A stretch of 17,293 bases of DNA, from the NCBI GenBank assembly GCA_016463045.1, contig JAEMSB010000011.1, forward strand, positions 1 through 17,293, read 5' to 3'. Of the stretch, positions 6,797-13,415 are shown one piece after another. The first letter of the stretch is position 1. Each line of letters opens with the position of its first letter. Made by a program: the position numbers and the translations under genes. The stretch comes from Niveispirillum sp. (GTDB taxonomy: Bacteria; Pseudomonadota; Alphaproteobacteria; Azospirillales; Azospirillaceae). The notes beneath the pieces were generated by a model that was given only the letters and a program-made list of their open reading frames with translations, was not told the origin of the DNA and ran no database searches.

Positions 6797-8074
6797 ATGG
6801 TGGAGCCGGCCCTGTCCTCCCTGCCCGTACAAGAGCGCCGCATTGCCTGGCTGATGACGGCTGTACAGTTTGTCAGTGTGCTGTCCTTCATGGTCGTCAT
6901 GCCGCTTGGCCCGGACTATGCGCTGGACCTGGGCATCGATACGGCACGGGTGGGATGGGTGCTGGCGGCCTACACCATGTCTTCCTCCATCGTCGGCCTA
7001 CTGGCCGCCATGGTGCTGGACCGGTTTGACCGGCGGCCTGCACTGGGGATCTGCATGGTGGGCTTGGTGCTGTGCAATGTTGCGGCGGCACTGTCGGTCG
7101 ATCTTTGGTCGCTGCTGGCGGCACGGGGACTGGCCGGCCTGTTCGGCGGTCCTGCGGGGGCCCTGTCGGTGGCCATCGTGGCCGACAATGTGCCTGCCGA
7201 ACGGCGGGGCAAGGCCATGGGCATGGTCATGGGGTCGCTGTCGATCAGCGCCGTCCTGGGCGTCCCGGCGGCATTGGAATTATCGCACCTGTTCGGCTGG
7301 CGCGTACCGTTCCTGGCCGTGGCGGGCCTTGGTCTTGCCATCATCCTGGTGTCGCTGCGCCTGCTGGGCCCACAGCGATCGCATCTGACGGCCACGCCTG
7401 TGCCCCTGCGTGAGGCACCTGCCCATATGTTGCGGGTTGCACGCGGAACCTTGCCGGCACTGGCCTTCGCCCTGTCTTTCATTGCCATCGTGCCCAGCTT
7501 CATGCTGATCACCAACATGGCGGTATTCGTGCAGTTCAATCTGGGTTTCCCGCGTGAGCAGCTGGGCCTGCTCTACATGATCGGCGGGGTTTTGAGCTTT
7601 TTTGGAATGCGGGCCACCGGGGTGCTGGTTGACCGCTATGGGTCGGCGCCGGTCACGACCGGGACGGCCCTGGGCCTAGCGACCCTGATATGGCTGCTTT
7701 ACTATGACTGGCACTGGGCGGCCCTACCCATCGTGACCCTGGTGCCGGGCTTCATGGTGTTCAACAGTGCCCGCATGGTCGCGCAGAGCGCGGCTGTGTC
7801 CAAGGTGCCGGCCCCGGCAGACCGGGCCGGCTTCATGGCCCTAACCCAATCCGTGACACAAGTGGCCGGCGGTCTGGCGGCGCTGGTCGGATCGGCTATG
7901 CTGACCACTGGCGACAGGGGGGAACTGCACCATATGGAGGATGTGGCCCTGGTCTCCCTGGTCGTCACCCTGCTGGCACCGCCCTTGATCTGGGCGCTGG
8001 AACGCCGCCTGCCCCGGAATGCCGACGTCAGCCACCGCGTGAAGGCGATGGTGAAGGGCAGTTCCGGGGGATAG
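6797..8074 (+). CDS. MFS transporter, DHA1-like, 12 transmembrane segments
   Basis: This is a 425-residue inner-membrane major facilitator. About twelve hydrophobic segments can be counted in two sets of six, with a cytoplasmic loop near QRSHLTATPVPLREAP. The loop between segments 2 and 3 carries LDRFDRRPAL (74-83), a motif-A variant (D-R-x-D/G-R-R). Segment 4 has RGLAGLFGGPAGA, and the second half has a matching VLVDRYG. These features suit a DHA1-type drug or metabolite exporter, and the substrate cannot be read from sequence. The start is uncertain: ATG 6797 gives a normal N-terminus but has no clear ribosome site. The frame is open back to 6587, where the extra residues look non-coding. 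It is convergent with the solute-binding protein. Confidence 0.85.
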   Translation: MVEPALSSLPVQERRIAWLMTAVQFVSVLSFMVVMPLGPDYALDLGIDTARVGWVLAAYTMSSSIVGLLAAMVLDRFDRRPALGICMVGLVLCNVAAALSVDLWSLLAARGLAGLFGGPAGALSVAIVADNVPAERRGKAMGMVMGSLSISAVLGVPAALELSHLFGWRVPFLAVAGLGLAIILVSLRLLGPQRSHLTATPVPLREAPAHMLRVARGTLPALAFALSFIAIVPSFMLITNMAVFVQFNLGFPREQLGLLYMIGGVLSFFGMRATGVLVDRYGSAPVTTGTALGLATLIWLLYYDWHWAALPIVTLVPGFMVFNSARMVAQSAAVSKVPAPADRAGFMALTQSVTQVAGGLAALVGSAMLTTGDRGELHHMEDVALVSLVVTLLAPPLIWALERRLPRNADVSHRVKAMVKGSSGG

Positions 8075-8075
8075 G

Positions 8076-8089
8076 GCCGGGCCTCCGGC
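8076..8089. terminator. Short GC hairpin between convergent genes
   Basis: GCCGG (8076-8080) and CCGGC (8085-8089) flank GCCT, just after the MFS stop and before the binding-protein stop at 8100. The stem is only five pairs and no T-tract follows, so terminator activity is weakly supported. Confidence 0.25.
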
Positions 8090-8099
8090 GGGCCAAAGC

Positions 8100-8885
8100 T
8101 TACTGCCAGTCCTTCACGCCATATTTGTCCAGGATGGCCGTCAGCTGCCCGTTCTTGCGCAACTCCGCCACCTTGGCATCAATCAGCTTGGCATAGGCGG
8201 CACTGTTGGGATCCTTCGGCGACAATCCGATGGATACGCTCGTCTGCTGACCCAGCGCGTGATAGTTGAACAGGTTGCGATAACCCTTCGATTCCAAAAA
8301 GAAATCGACGACGTTGCTGTCTTCGACCATCGCATCAATCTTGCCGTCGATCAGCAGATTGACCAGATCCTCGGTCACATTGTCGCCCGAGACCTGCACG
8401 ATGTTGGGGGAACCCTTGTTGGCATCGATGAAGGCGTTCACTTCCGTGCTGTAGAAGTAATCCTTGATCGACCCAAAACGCACGGCCTTCAGCGCGTCCA
8501 GGTTTGTCACCTTGAAATCCTTGGTCTCCTTGCCCTTGCGGATGACCAGGGTGGGGCGGGATGTGCCAAGGCTGAGGCCAGGATAGATCATGCCCGGCGC
8601 TTCTTCCTTGGTGGCGCCAACCGCACCTGTGGCGGTACCGGCGGTCACCGCGGCCAGCGCCTCGGTCCAGGGCATCAGCTGGTAATCAACCTTGTGCCCC
8701 GCCGGCTCCAGAGCAGCCCGCGCAATCTCGATCAGATATCCCGGACGGTTGCCCGGCTCGCAGTTATAGGGGCACCAGCTGTCAGCCCGTAGCTTCACCT
8801 CAGCGGCACCCGCCGGCAGTGACGCCATCGCCGTCGCCAGTGCCAGAAGAGCCACCGAACCCAACCGTCCATACACGCGCCGCAT
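8100..8885 (-). CDS. Periplasmic solute-binding protein, family 3 (amino-acid type), orphan
   Basis: This 261-residue exported protein has a signal peptide (Arg-rich start, hydrophobic 10-23, likely cleavage after AGAA near 28). The mature part resembles family-3 solute-binding proteins. After the first strand comes ADSWCPYNC (34-42), then GYLIEIARAAL (49-59). Later segments include ALKAVRFGSIKDYFYSTEVNAF, VNLLIDGKIDAMVEDSNVVDFFLE and a C-terminal LTAILDKYGVKDW. Cys38 and Cys42 are close enough for a disulfide. The ligand is unknown; amino acids or small amines are typical. No ABC permease or ATPase gene is adjacent, so it is an orphan or a sensor-type binding protein. The ATG at 8885 has GGGG seven bases upstream; two GTG codons just before it are possible starts. 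Confidence 0.85.
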   Translation of the reverse strand: MRRVYGRLGSVALLALATAMASLPAGAAEVKLRADSWCPYNCEPGNRPGYLIEIARAALEPAGHKVDYQLMPWTEALAAVTAGTATGAVGATKEEAPGMIYPGLSLGTSRPTLVIRKGKETKDFKVTNLDALKAVRFGSIKDYFYSTEVNAFIDANKGSPNIVQVSGDNVTEDLVNLLIDGKIDAMVEDSNVVDFFLESKGYRNLFNYHALGQQTSVSIGLSPKDPNSAAYAKLIDAKVAELRKNGQLTAILDKYGVKDWQ

Positions 8886-8923
8886 CACCACACCCCGTTA
8901 CTTGGCTCAAATTTTAGGCACGG

Positions 8924-8952
8924 GTGGTAATCTTCGCGACGGTGCCTGTCAA
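8924..8952 (-). promoter_or_regulatory. Candidate sigma-70 promoter for the solute-binding protein
   Basis: On the minus strand a perfect TTGACA (8947-8952) is followed after 17 bases by TACCAC (8924-8929), a weak -10 match. Transcription would start about 30 bases before the ATG at 8885. The good -35 and weak -10 would fit an activator-dependent promoter. Confidence 0.4.
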
Positions 8953-9116
8953 TTCATGCCAACCTGTCCAAATGGATTGCAGCCACGCGCATCGGGACTG
9001 TCAAAATTCGCTTACGGAACTATTGAACCTGCCGGCCCGTTTTAAAAAGGCGGTGGGACTGGACAGAAGCGGTCCATCGCCCCACCCTTAACACTGGTAA
9101 CGCGGGGAAGCGACGC

Positions 9117-9818
9117 ATGGAACGGGTTCACCTGTCCGTCTGCATGTCACTGGATGGCCATATCGATACCGATGGCGGTGAACGGCTGGTGCTGTCCAGT
9201 GAGGAGGATTGCCGCGACATGCATGCCGTCCGTGCCGACTGCGATGCCATCCTGGTCGGGGCCGGTACCGTGCGGCGCGATCAGCCGCGCCTGACGGTCC
9301 GCTATCCCGACCTGATCGCGGCGCGCCGTGAACGCGGCATGCCGGACCATCCGGCCAAGGTGGTGGTGACACGCAACGGAGACGGGCTGGACGCGGATTC
9401 CTGCTTTTTCAGACAGGGCGGCCCCGTCATCGTCCTATGTGCGGAACCGTCCCTGTCCGCCCTGCGTGCGCGCCTGTCGTCAGCGGCACAGATCGTGGCT
9501 CTGGGTGATGATGGCGTTGCCGGCATCCTGTCCCGCCTGTCGGGGCTGGGTATCCAGCGCCTGATGGTCGAAGGGGGATGCCAGGTGCTGACACAGTTCC
9601 TGGCCGCCGGCGCCTTTCACCGGCTACGCGTGGCGGTGGCGCCCTTCATGGTGGGGCGGGCGGCGGCCCCCCGTCTGGCGGGTCCCGGACCTTACCTGCA
9701 CGGGCCGGATAATCGCCTGCGCATCCTGTCGACGCGCACCTTGGGCAATATCGCAGTGATTGTTATGGAAAATCCCGAACCACGCGGCATACCGGCGGCA
9801 CCATTGCTCACGGCATAG
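9117..9818 (+). CDS. Stand-alone RibD C-terminal (dihydrofolate-reductase-like) reductase
   Basis: This 233-residue protein consists of a single RibD_C domain, the NADPH-dependent pyrimidine reductase fold of riboflavin synthesis. Visible markers are LSVCMSLDGHID (6-17), ILVGAGTVRRDQPRLTVR (45-62), HPAKVVVTR (78-86) and the NADPH-site LMVEGGCQVLTQFL (149-162). The deaminase half of bifunctional RibD is missing, so it may reduce a related pyrimidine or act in a different pathway. A complete ribD may exist elsewhere. GGGGAAG lies about six bases before the ATG. The 9-base gap to the convergent exported protein leaves no room for a separate terminator. The family is secure and the substrate unknown. 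Confidence 0.88.
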   Translation: MERVHLSVCMSLDGHIDTDGGERLVLSSEEDCRDMHAVRADCDAILVGAGTVRRDQPRLTVRYPDLIAARRERGMPDHPAKVVVTRNGDGLDADSCFFRQGGPVIVLCAEPSLSALRARLSSAAQIVALGDDGVAGILSRLSGLGIQRLMVEGGCQVLTQFLAAGAFHRLRVAVAPFMVGRAAAPRLAGPGPYLHGPDNRLRILSTRTLGNIAVIVMENPEPRGIPAAPLLTA

Positions 9819-9827
9819 CGGCGGGGC

Positions 9828-10166
9828 TCAATTACCGCTGAACGTATCGCGCAGGCGCGGCGCGTTCTGTATCTGATCGCGGGCGGCAGAACGGTCATTG
9901 GGGCCGTCCATGGCACCACCGGCGGCAAAGACCTGATCACCACGCGGCTGGGCCGGCAGCTCCTTGCCGAACATGGCATGCAGGCGTTGATATTCCTTCT
10001 GGTGGTATTCCTGCGCTTCCTGGAAGTCGGGCTCCCCGTTGCGCGGCGCGGTCACGATCACCTCGTCCATCATTTCCGGCTGCGGCTTGGCTTTCTGGGC
10101 GGCGGCGGTGCCGGCCAGTGCCAGAAGCAGCAGGGACAGGACGGGGATACGCATGCAAGCAAACAT
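9828..10166 (-). CDS. Small exported protein with a TonB-box-like motif, function unknown
   Basis: This short gene encodes 112 residues. A signal peptide (MRIPVLSLLLLALAGTAAAQ) ends near residue 24 and leaves a mature protein of about 88 residues. Just after cleavage comes MMDEVIVTAPR, which looks like the TonB box (E-x-x-V-T-A) found at the N-terminus of mature TonB-dependent receptors. No plug or barrel follows, and the remainder is polar and charged: EAQEYHQKEYQRLHAMFGK, then a Gly/Asp/Arg-rich tail. I choose the ATG at 10166 because GAGG stands six bases upstream; ATG 10154 and ATG 10178 are alternatives. I do not recognise the family. It could be a decoy, a periplasmic partner, or a protein matching the motif by chance. 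Confidence 0.7.
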   Translation of the reverse strand: MFACMRIPVLSLLLLALAGTAAAQKAKPQPEMMDEVIVTAPRNGEPDFQEAQEYHQKEYQRLHAMFGKELPAQPRGDQVFAAGGAMDGPNDRSAARDQIQNAPRLRDTFSGN

Positions 10167-10246
10167 GGCGGGCCTCATGATCGATAAACCCAACATATCA
10201 TAAATGGGTAGCCGACACCTTTGTTCCCACCTGCACGGAAGATGGC

Positions 10247-10813
10247 TCACTCCCACCCGCCCAGCAATGGGCGCATGCGCAGGCTTTCCTTGTTCCGCAC
10301 CCGCACCTTGCCATGCACATGGTCGGGCATGGCGTCGCGCGGGCCGCCCACGCGCACGGGCCGTTCGGCAAAGCGGCCCAGGCTGATCATGCGGTCATAG
10401 GTGACGATGGCGGCGGCGACCGAGACATTGACGCAGAACTTGGTCGGAATCTTCACGACATGGTCGCAGCGGGCCAGCATGGCAGCCGACAGATTGCCCC
10501 GTTCCGGCCCGAAGACATAGGCGGCACGCAGCGGATGGCGGAAACTGGGCAGTTCCGCCGCATCGTCAGTCAGTTCGCACCCGACCAGCTGGCAGCCCTC
10601 CGGCAGGGCCATCTCTCCGATCGAACCCCAGCCATAATAGGGCACATGGTCAACCCCGCCCGACGTGTCGGTGACACGCAACTCGTTCATGTCAACCACG
10701 GCATTCACGGAGAAGACAAAGCTGGCGCCAAACGCGTGGCCCGTCCGCATGATGGTGCCGAGATTGCCGGATTTGCTGATGCCTTCGGCACCCAGGGCGA
10801 AATAGCCGCGCAT
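10247..10813 (-). CDS. SpoU/TrmH-family RNA 2'-O-methyltransferase
   Basis: This 188-residue protein is a single SPOUT domain, which uses S-adenosylmethionine through a C-terminal trefoil knot. Motif 1 is SGNLGTIMRTGHAFGA (15-30) and motif 2 is VFGPERGNLSA (100-110). Motif 3 is IPTKFCVNVSVAAAIVTYDR (122-141), with the Asn and Ser of the classic N-x-S signature. It ends with a basic tail around HVHGKVRVRNKE. There is no N-terminal substrate-binding domain as in RlmB, so it resembles the short TrmH/TrmL-like proteins that act on tRNA; the exact target cannot be read. The ATG at 10813 has AGG six bases upstream. A longer open frame to 11344 runs antisense through the asparaginase gene and is not family-like. 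Confidence 0.88.
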   Translation of the reverse strand: MRGYFALGAEGISKSGNLGTIMRTGHAFGASFVFSVNAVVDMNELRVTDTSGGVDHVPYYGWGSIGEMALPEGCQLVGCELTDDAAELPSFRHPLRAAYVFGPERGNLSAAMLARCDHVVKIPTKFCVNVSVAAAIVTYDRMISLGRFAERPVRVGGPRDAMPDHVHGKVRVRNKESLRMRPLLGGWE

Positions 10814-10915
10814 GATGACCTGATACTGAGATTGGGGGGAATTGCTGCGACTCCTTGCATGGAAAGGGCTGCCGGGGCAAGGTGCCTGCCCCCATCCCTC
10901 GCCTGCGCGCCGGTC

Positions 10916-12013
10916 ATGCCCGATCCCAACCCGCCCCATATCCACGGTCCCGGCTGCGGCCATCACCATCCCGAAACCGGCCCTACGGGCGGCATCGCCG
11001 TGCGCCTGCCCGATGACAGCGCCAACCCCATCCTGATTCAGGTGACGCGCGGCGGGCTGGTGGAAAGCATCCATCGCGGACGTGCCGTGGTGGTGGGGGC
11101 CGACGGCCATGTCCTGGCCAGTTTCGGCAACGTGAAGGCCATCACCTTCCCCCGTTCCGCCAACAAGGCCTTGCAGGCCCTGCCGCTGGTGGAAACCGGG
11201 GCCGCCGATGCCTTCGGCCTGGGCAGTGAGGAACTGGCATTGGCCTGTTCCAGCCATGATGGCGAAGCGATCCACACGACCCGTGTCGCCGCCTGGCTGT
11301 CGCGCATCGGCCTGACGCCGGACCACCTGGAATGTGGCTGCCACGCCCCTTATTCAGTCCCGACCTGGGAGGGGATGCTGCGCCGGGGGGAGGAGCCGAC
11401 GACCCTGCACAATAATTGTTCGGGCAAGCATTCCGGCATGGTCACCACCGCCCTGCACCGGGGGGAGGCCATCCGTGGCTATGTGAATTATCAGCACCGG
11501 GTGCAGCAGCGTATCCTGGGCGTCATGGAGCAGGTGACAGCACAGGATTTGACGGGTGCGCCCTGGGGTATCGATGGCTGCTCCATCCCCACCATCGGGC
11601 TGCCATTGGAGGCGCTGGCCTTCGGCATGGCCCGCATGGCCGATCCACAGGACCTGCCGTCAGCTCGCGCCGACGCGGCGCAGCGCCTGCTGGCCGCCTG
11701 GGGTGCGCACCCTGAACTCGTGAGCGGCACCGAAGGCTTCGACACGCTGTTCATGCAGACGGTCGGCAGCCGCATCCTGTCCAAGGCCGGGGCGGAGGGC
11801 GTCAGCGTCGGTGTGGTCCCGGAGGAAGGGATCGCCATCGCGGTGAAGATCGATGATGGCGCCAAACGCGCCGCCGGCCCCGCCATGGCAGCTGTGCTGC
11901 GCCGTTTGGGCCTGCTGACCGACGCCGACTGGACGGCCTTGCAGCCGCTAGTCAACCCGGCACTGCGCAACCGGGCGGGCGTGAAGGTCGGGGCGGTTGA
12001 GGCGGGGTTCTGA
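10916..12013 (+). CDS. L-asparaginase II, Rhizobium etli ReAV type (zinc-linked)
   Basis: This 365-residue enzyme hydrolyses asparagine to aspartate and ammonia, and belongs to the asparaginase class unrelated to the E. coli and plant types. Family features are RSANKALQALPLVETGAAD (80-98) with Ser81-x-x-Lys84, and LACSSHDGE (109-117) with Ser113. NNCSGKHSGM (166-175) holds Cys168 and Lys171, and GIDGCSIPT (218-226) holds Cys222. From memory of ReAV, two Ser-Lys pairs and a Cys-Lys-Cys zinc site form the active centre, and these positions fit with a constant offset of about 33. The offset comes partly from an unusual start, HIHGPGCGHHH (8-18), a possible metal-binding arm. ATG 10916 gives a normal length but has only a weak ribosome site. 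It is divergent from the methyltransferase. Confidence 0.9.
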   Translation: MPDPNPPHIHGPGCGHHHPETGPTGGIAVRLPDDSANPILIQVTRGGLVESIHRGRAVVVGADGHVLASFGNVKAITFPRSANKALQALPLVETGAADAFGLGSEELALACSSHDGEAIHTTRVAAWLSRIGLTPDHLECGCHAPYSVPTWEGMLRRGEEPTTLHNNCSGKHSGMVTTALHRGEAIRGYVNYQHRVQQRILGVMEQVTAQDLTGAPWGIDGCSIPTIGLPLEALAFGMARMADPQDLPSARADAAQRLLAAWGAHPELVSGTEGFDTLFMQTVGSRILSKAGAEGVSVGVVPEEGIAIAVKIDDGAKRAAGPAMAAVLRRLGLLTDADWTALQPLVNPALRNRAGVKVGAVEAGF

Positions 12014-12050
12014 GCGGTTCTGCCGTCGCTCCCTCACCCCGCATCTCAAA

Positions 12051-12106
12051 CGTTGTTCCTTCACCCTCCCGTCGGCCGGAGCCACCGGGAGGGTGAGGGA
12101 ACAACG
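12051..12106. terminator. 21-bp stem hairpin between convergent asparaginase and binding-protein genes
   Basis: The arm at 12051-12071 and the arm at 12086-12106 are complementary over 21 pairs, with a single G-T pair. The 14-base loop contains a further GGC/GCC stem (12074-12076 with 12081-12083). It lies between the stops at 12013 and 12118 and could end transcripts from both sides. The motif CCTCACCC also occurs just before it (12032-12039), so it may be a copy of a dispersed intergenic palindrome. Confidence 0.7.
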
Positions 12107-12117
12107 GCCCGAAAAAC

Positions 12118-13176
12118 TCACTTCCACCCAGCCCGGTCCATGATCTTCAGCGCTTCGGCATTGTTCTGGCCATAGACGCTGGCATTCAGGCTGTCGCGCT
12201 TGAAGTCGCCCCAGGCGGCGACCACCGGGTGGGACGGGATGCCGGCCACCACGGGGAATTCATAATTGGCCTCGGCAAAGATCTTCTGCGCTTCCGGCGT
12301 GGCCAGGAATTCCAGGAACTTCACAGCCGTGTCGCGGTTGGGCGCATATTTGGCGATGCCGGCGCCGGAGATGTTCACATGCGCGCCGCGGTCCTTCTGG
12401 TTGGGGAAGAACAGGCCCACCTTTTGTGCCGCCGCCTTCTCCGCCGGGTTGCTGGAATTCAGCATGCGGGCGAAATAATAAGTGTTGGAGATGGCGACAT
12501 CGCCCTCACCCGCCGCCACAGCCTTGATCTGGTCGATATCGCCGCCCTGCGGCTTGCGCGCGAAATTGGCGGCCATGCCCTTGGCCCAGGCTTCGGTCTT
12601 TTCCGCGCCATGGGCGGCCAGGATCGAACCGGTCAGCGACTGGTTATAGACATTGGTGGAAGACCGGACCAGCAGGCGGCCCTTCCATTTCGGATCGGCC
12701 AGATCCTCATAGGTCGACAGGTCCGACGGCTTCACGCTGTCCTTGTTGTAGATGATGACGCGGGCACGCGCCGACAGACCGAACCAGTAGCCATCCTTCT
12801 CCCGATATTCCGCCGGCACCGCCTTTTCCAGCGCCGCACTCTTCACCGGTTGCAGCACGCCGGCATCCTGCGCACGCCACAGGCGGCCCGCATCCACGGC
12901 CAGCAGGATGTCGGCGGGGCTGTTGCGCCCCTCGGCCTTCAGGCGCTCGATCAGTTCATCATCCTTGCCCTCGATGACATTGATCTGAATGCCCGTCTCC
13001 TTCTCGAACGCGGCATAGAGCAGCTTGTCGGCATCGTAATGACGGGAGGAATAGATATTCACCTCTGCCGCGCCCGCCGCCAGGACCGGCAGCGACAGCA
13101 ATGCGGCACCCAGGCCGATACCCGCCGCCTGGCGGGTCAGGGTGCGCAGCAGGGTACGGCGGGCGAACATTTTCAT
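12118..13176 (-). CDS. Ferric-iron-type ABC transporter substrate-binding protein (FbpA/FutA-like)
   Basis: This roughly 352-residue exported binding protein belongs to the ferric-iron group of bacterial periplasmic binding proteins. The N-terminus has RRTLLR and a hydrophobic stretch ending in AAGAAE (about 33-38), a signal peptide that could be Tat-type. The mature part starts VNIYSSRHYDADKLLYAAFEKETG (39-62). Key iron-site features are Arg45-His46-Tyr47 and the Tyr233-Tyr234 pair in ISNTYYFARML. NVSGAG-like NISGAGIAKYAPN and FLEFLATPEAQKIFAEANYEFPV follow near the end. No permease or ATPase partner is adjacent. AGGAG lies six bases before ATG 13176 (three before ATG 13179, the alternative). 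A Fur-box-like site lies about 83 bases upstream, which agrees with iron control. Confidence 0.88.
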   Translation of the reverse strand: MKMFARRTLLRTLTRQAAGIGLGAALLSLPVLAAGAAEVNIYSSRHYDADKLLYAAFEKETGIQINVIEGKDDELIERLKAEGRNSPADILLAVDAGRLWRAQDAGVLQPVKSAALEKAVPAEYREKDGYWFGLSARARVIIYNKDSVKPSDLSTYEDLADPKWKGRLLVRSSTNVYNQSLTGSILAAHGAEKTEAWAKGMAANFARKPQGGDIDQIKAVAAGEGDVAISNTYYFARMLNSSNPAEKAAAQKVGLFFPNQKDRGAHVNISGAGIAKYAPNRDTAVKFLEFLATPEAQKIFAEANYEFPVVAGIPSHPVVAAWGDFKRDSLNASVYGQNNAEALKIMDRAGWK

Positions 13177-13204
13177 CATCGGCTCCTGATATGGCTGGGC
13201 CATC

Positions 13205-13220
13205 GGCGGTTAAATCCGCC
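13205..13220. promoter_or_regulatory. Small palindrome in the leader of the iron-binding-protein gene
   Basis: GGCGG (13205-13209) and CCGCC (13216-13220) flank TTAAAT. It lies about 30 bases upstream of the start at 13176, just downstream of the candidate promoter. It could be a leader hairpin or an operator; the evidence is structural only. Confidence 0.3.
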
Positions 13221-13223
13221 CGA

Positions 13224-13252
13224 TATGTCGGCCCGCCCCTGCCACCTGTCAA
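13224..13252 (-). promoter_or_regulatory. Candidate promoter of the iron-binding-protein gene
   Basis: On the minus strand a perfect TTGACA (13247-13252) is followed after 17 bases by GACATA (13224-13229), a poor -10; ACATAT one base further is an alternative. The Fur-like site at 13259-13277 lies six bases upstream of the -35. Confidence 0.35.
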
Positions 13253-13258
13253 GATGCC

Positions 13259-13277
13259 AATGAGAGCGATTCGCAAA
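13259..13277. promoter_or_regulatory. Fur-box-like operator between the iron-binding-protein gene and the DUF898 gene
   Basis: AATGAGAGCGATTCGCAAA matches 13 of 19 positions of the common Fur-site form AATGAGAATGATTATCATT. It shares AGARCGATTCGCAA with the site at 15842-15860. It lies next to a ferric-binding-protein gene, where Fur control is expected. Match counts were made by eye against a remembered consensus. Confidence 0.55.
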
Positions 13278-13415
13278 CCAGTTACTGAGTCTCCAGTGGG
13301 CAGGCTCCGCATACCTCTGTATGGGACTGAAATAATTGACAAATTCCCCCCGCGACAGCTTGCCGCGCCTGGACGGAAACCATACTCTGCGGTTGCAACC
13401 AATCGGGGGGATGAA

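Noticed and set aside
10313..10915. Open frame extending the asparaginase upstream by about 200 codons
   Set aside because: It runs antisense through the RNA methyltransferase gene, and the extra residues have no asparaginase similarity. The ATG at 10916 gives a normal length.
12229..13263. Long open frame antisense to the iron-binding-protein gene
   Set aside because: It is a mirror of a well-supported gene on the opposite strand and has no coherent protein pattern.
13101..13415. N-terminal extension of the DUF898 protein
   Set aside because: It would cover the promoter and Fur-like site and the start of the divergent gene. The TTG at 13416 has a good ribosome site, and family similarity begins only after it.
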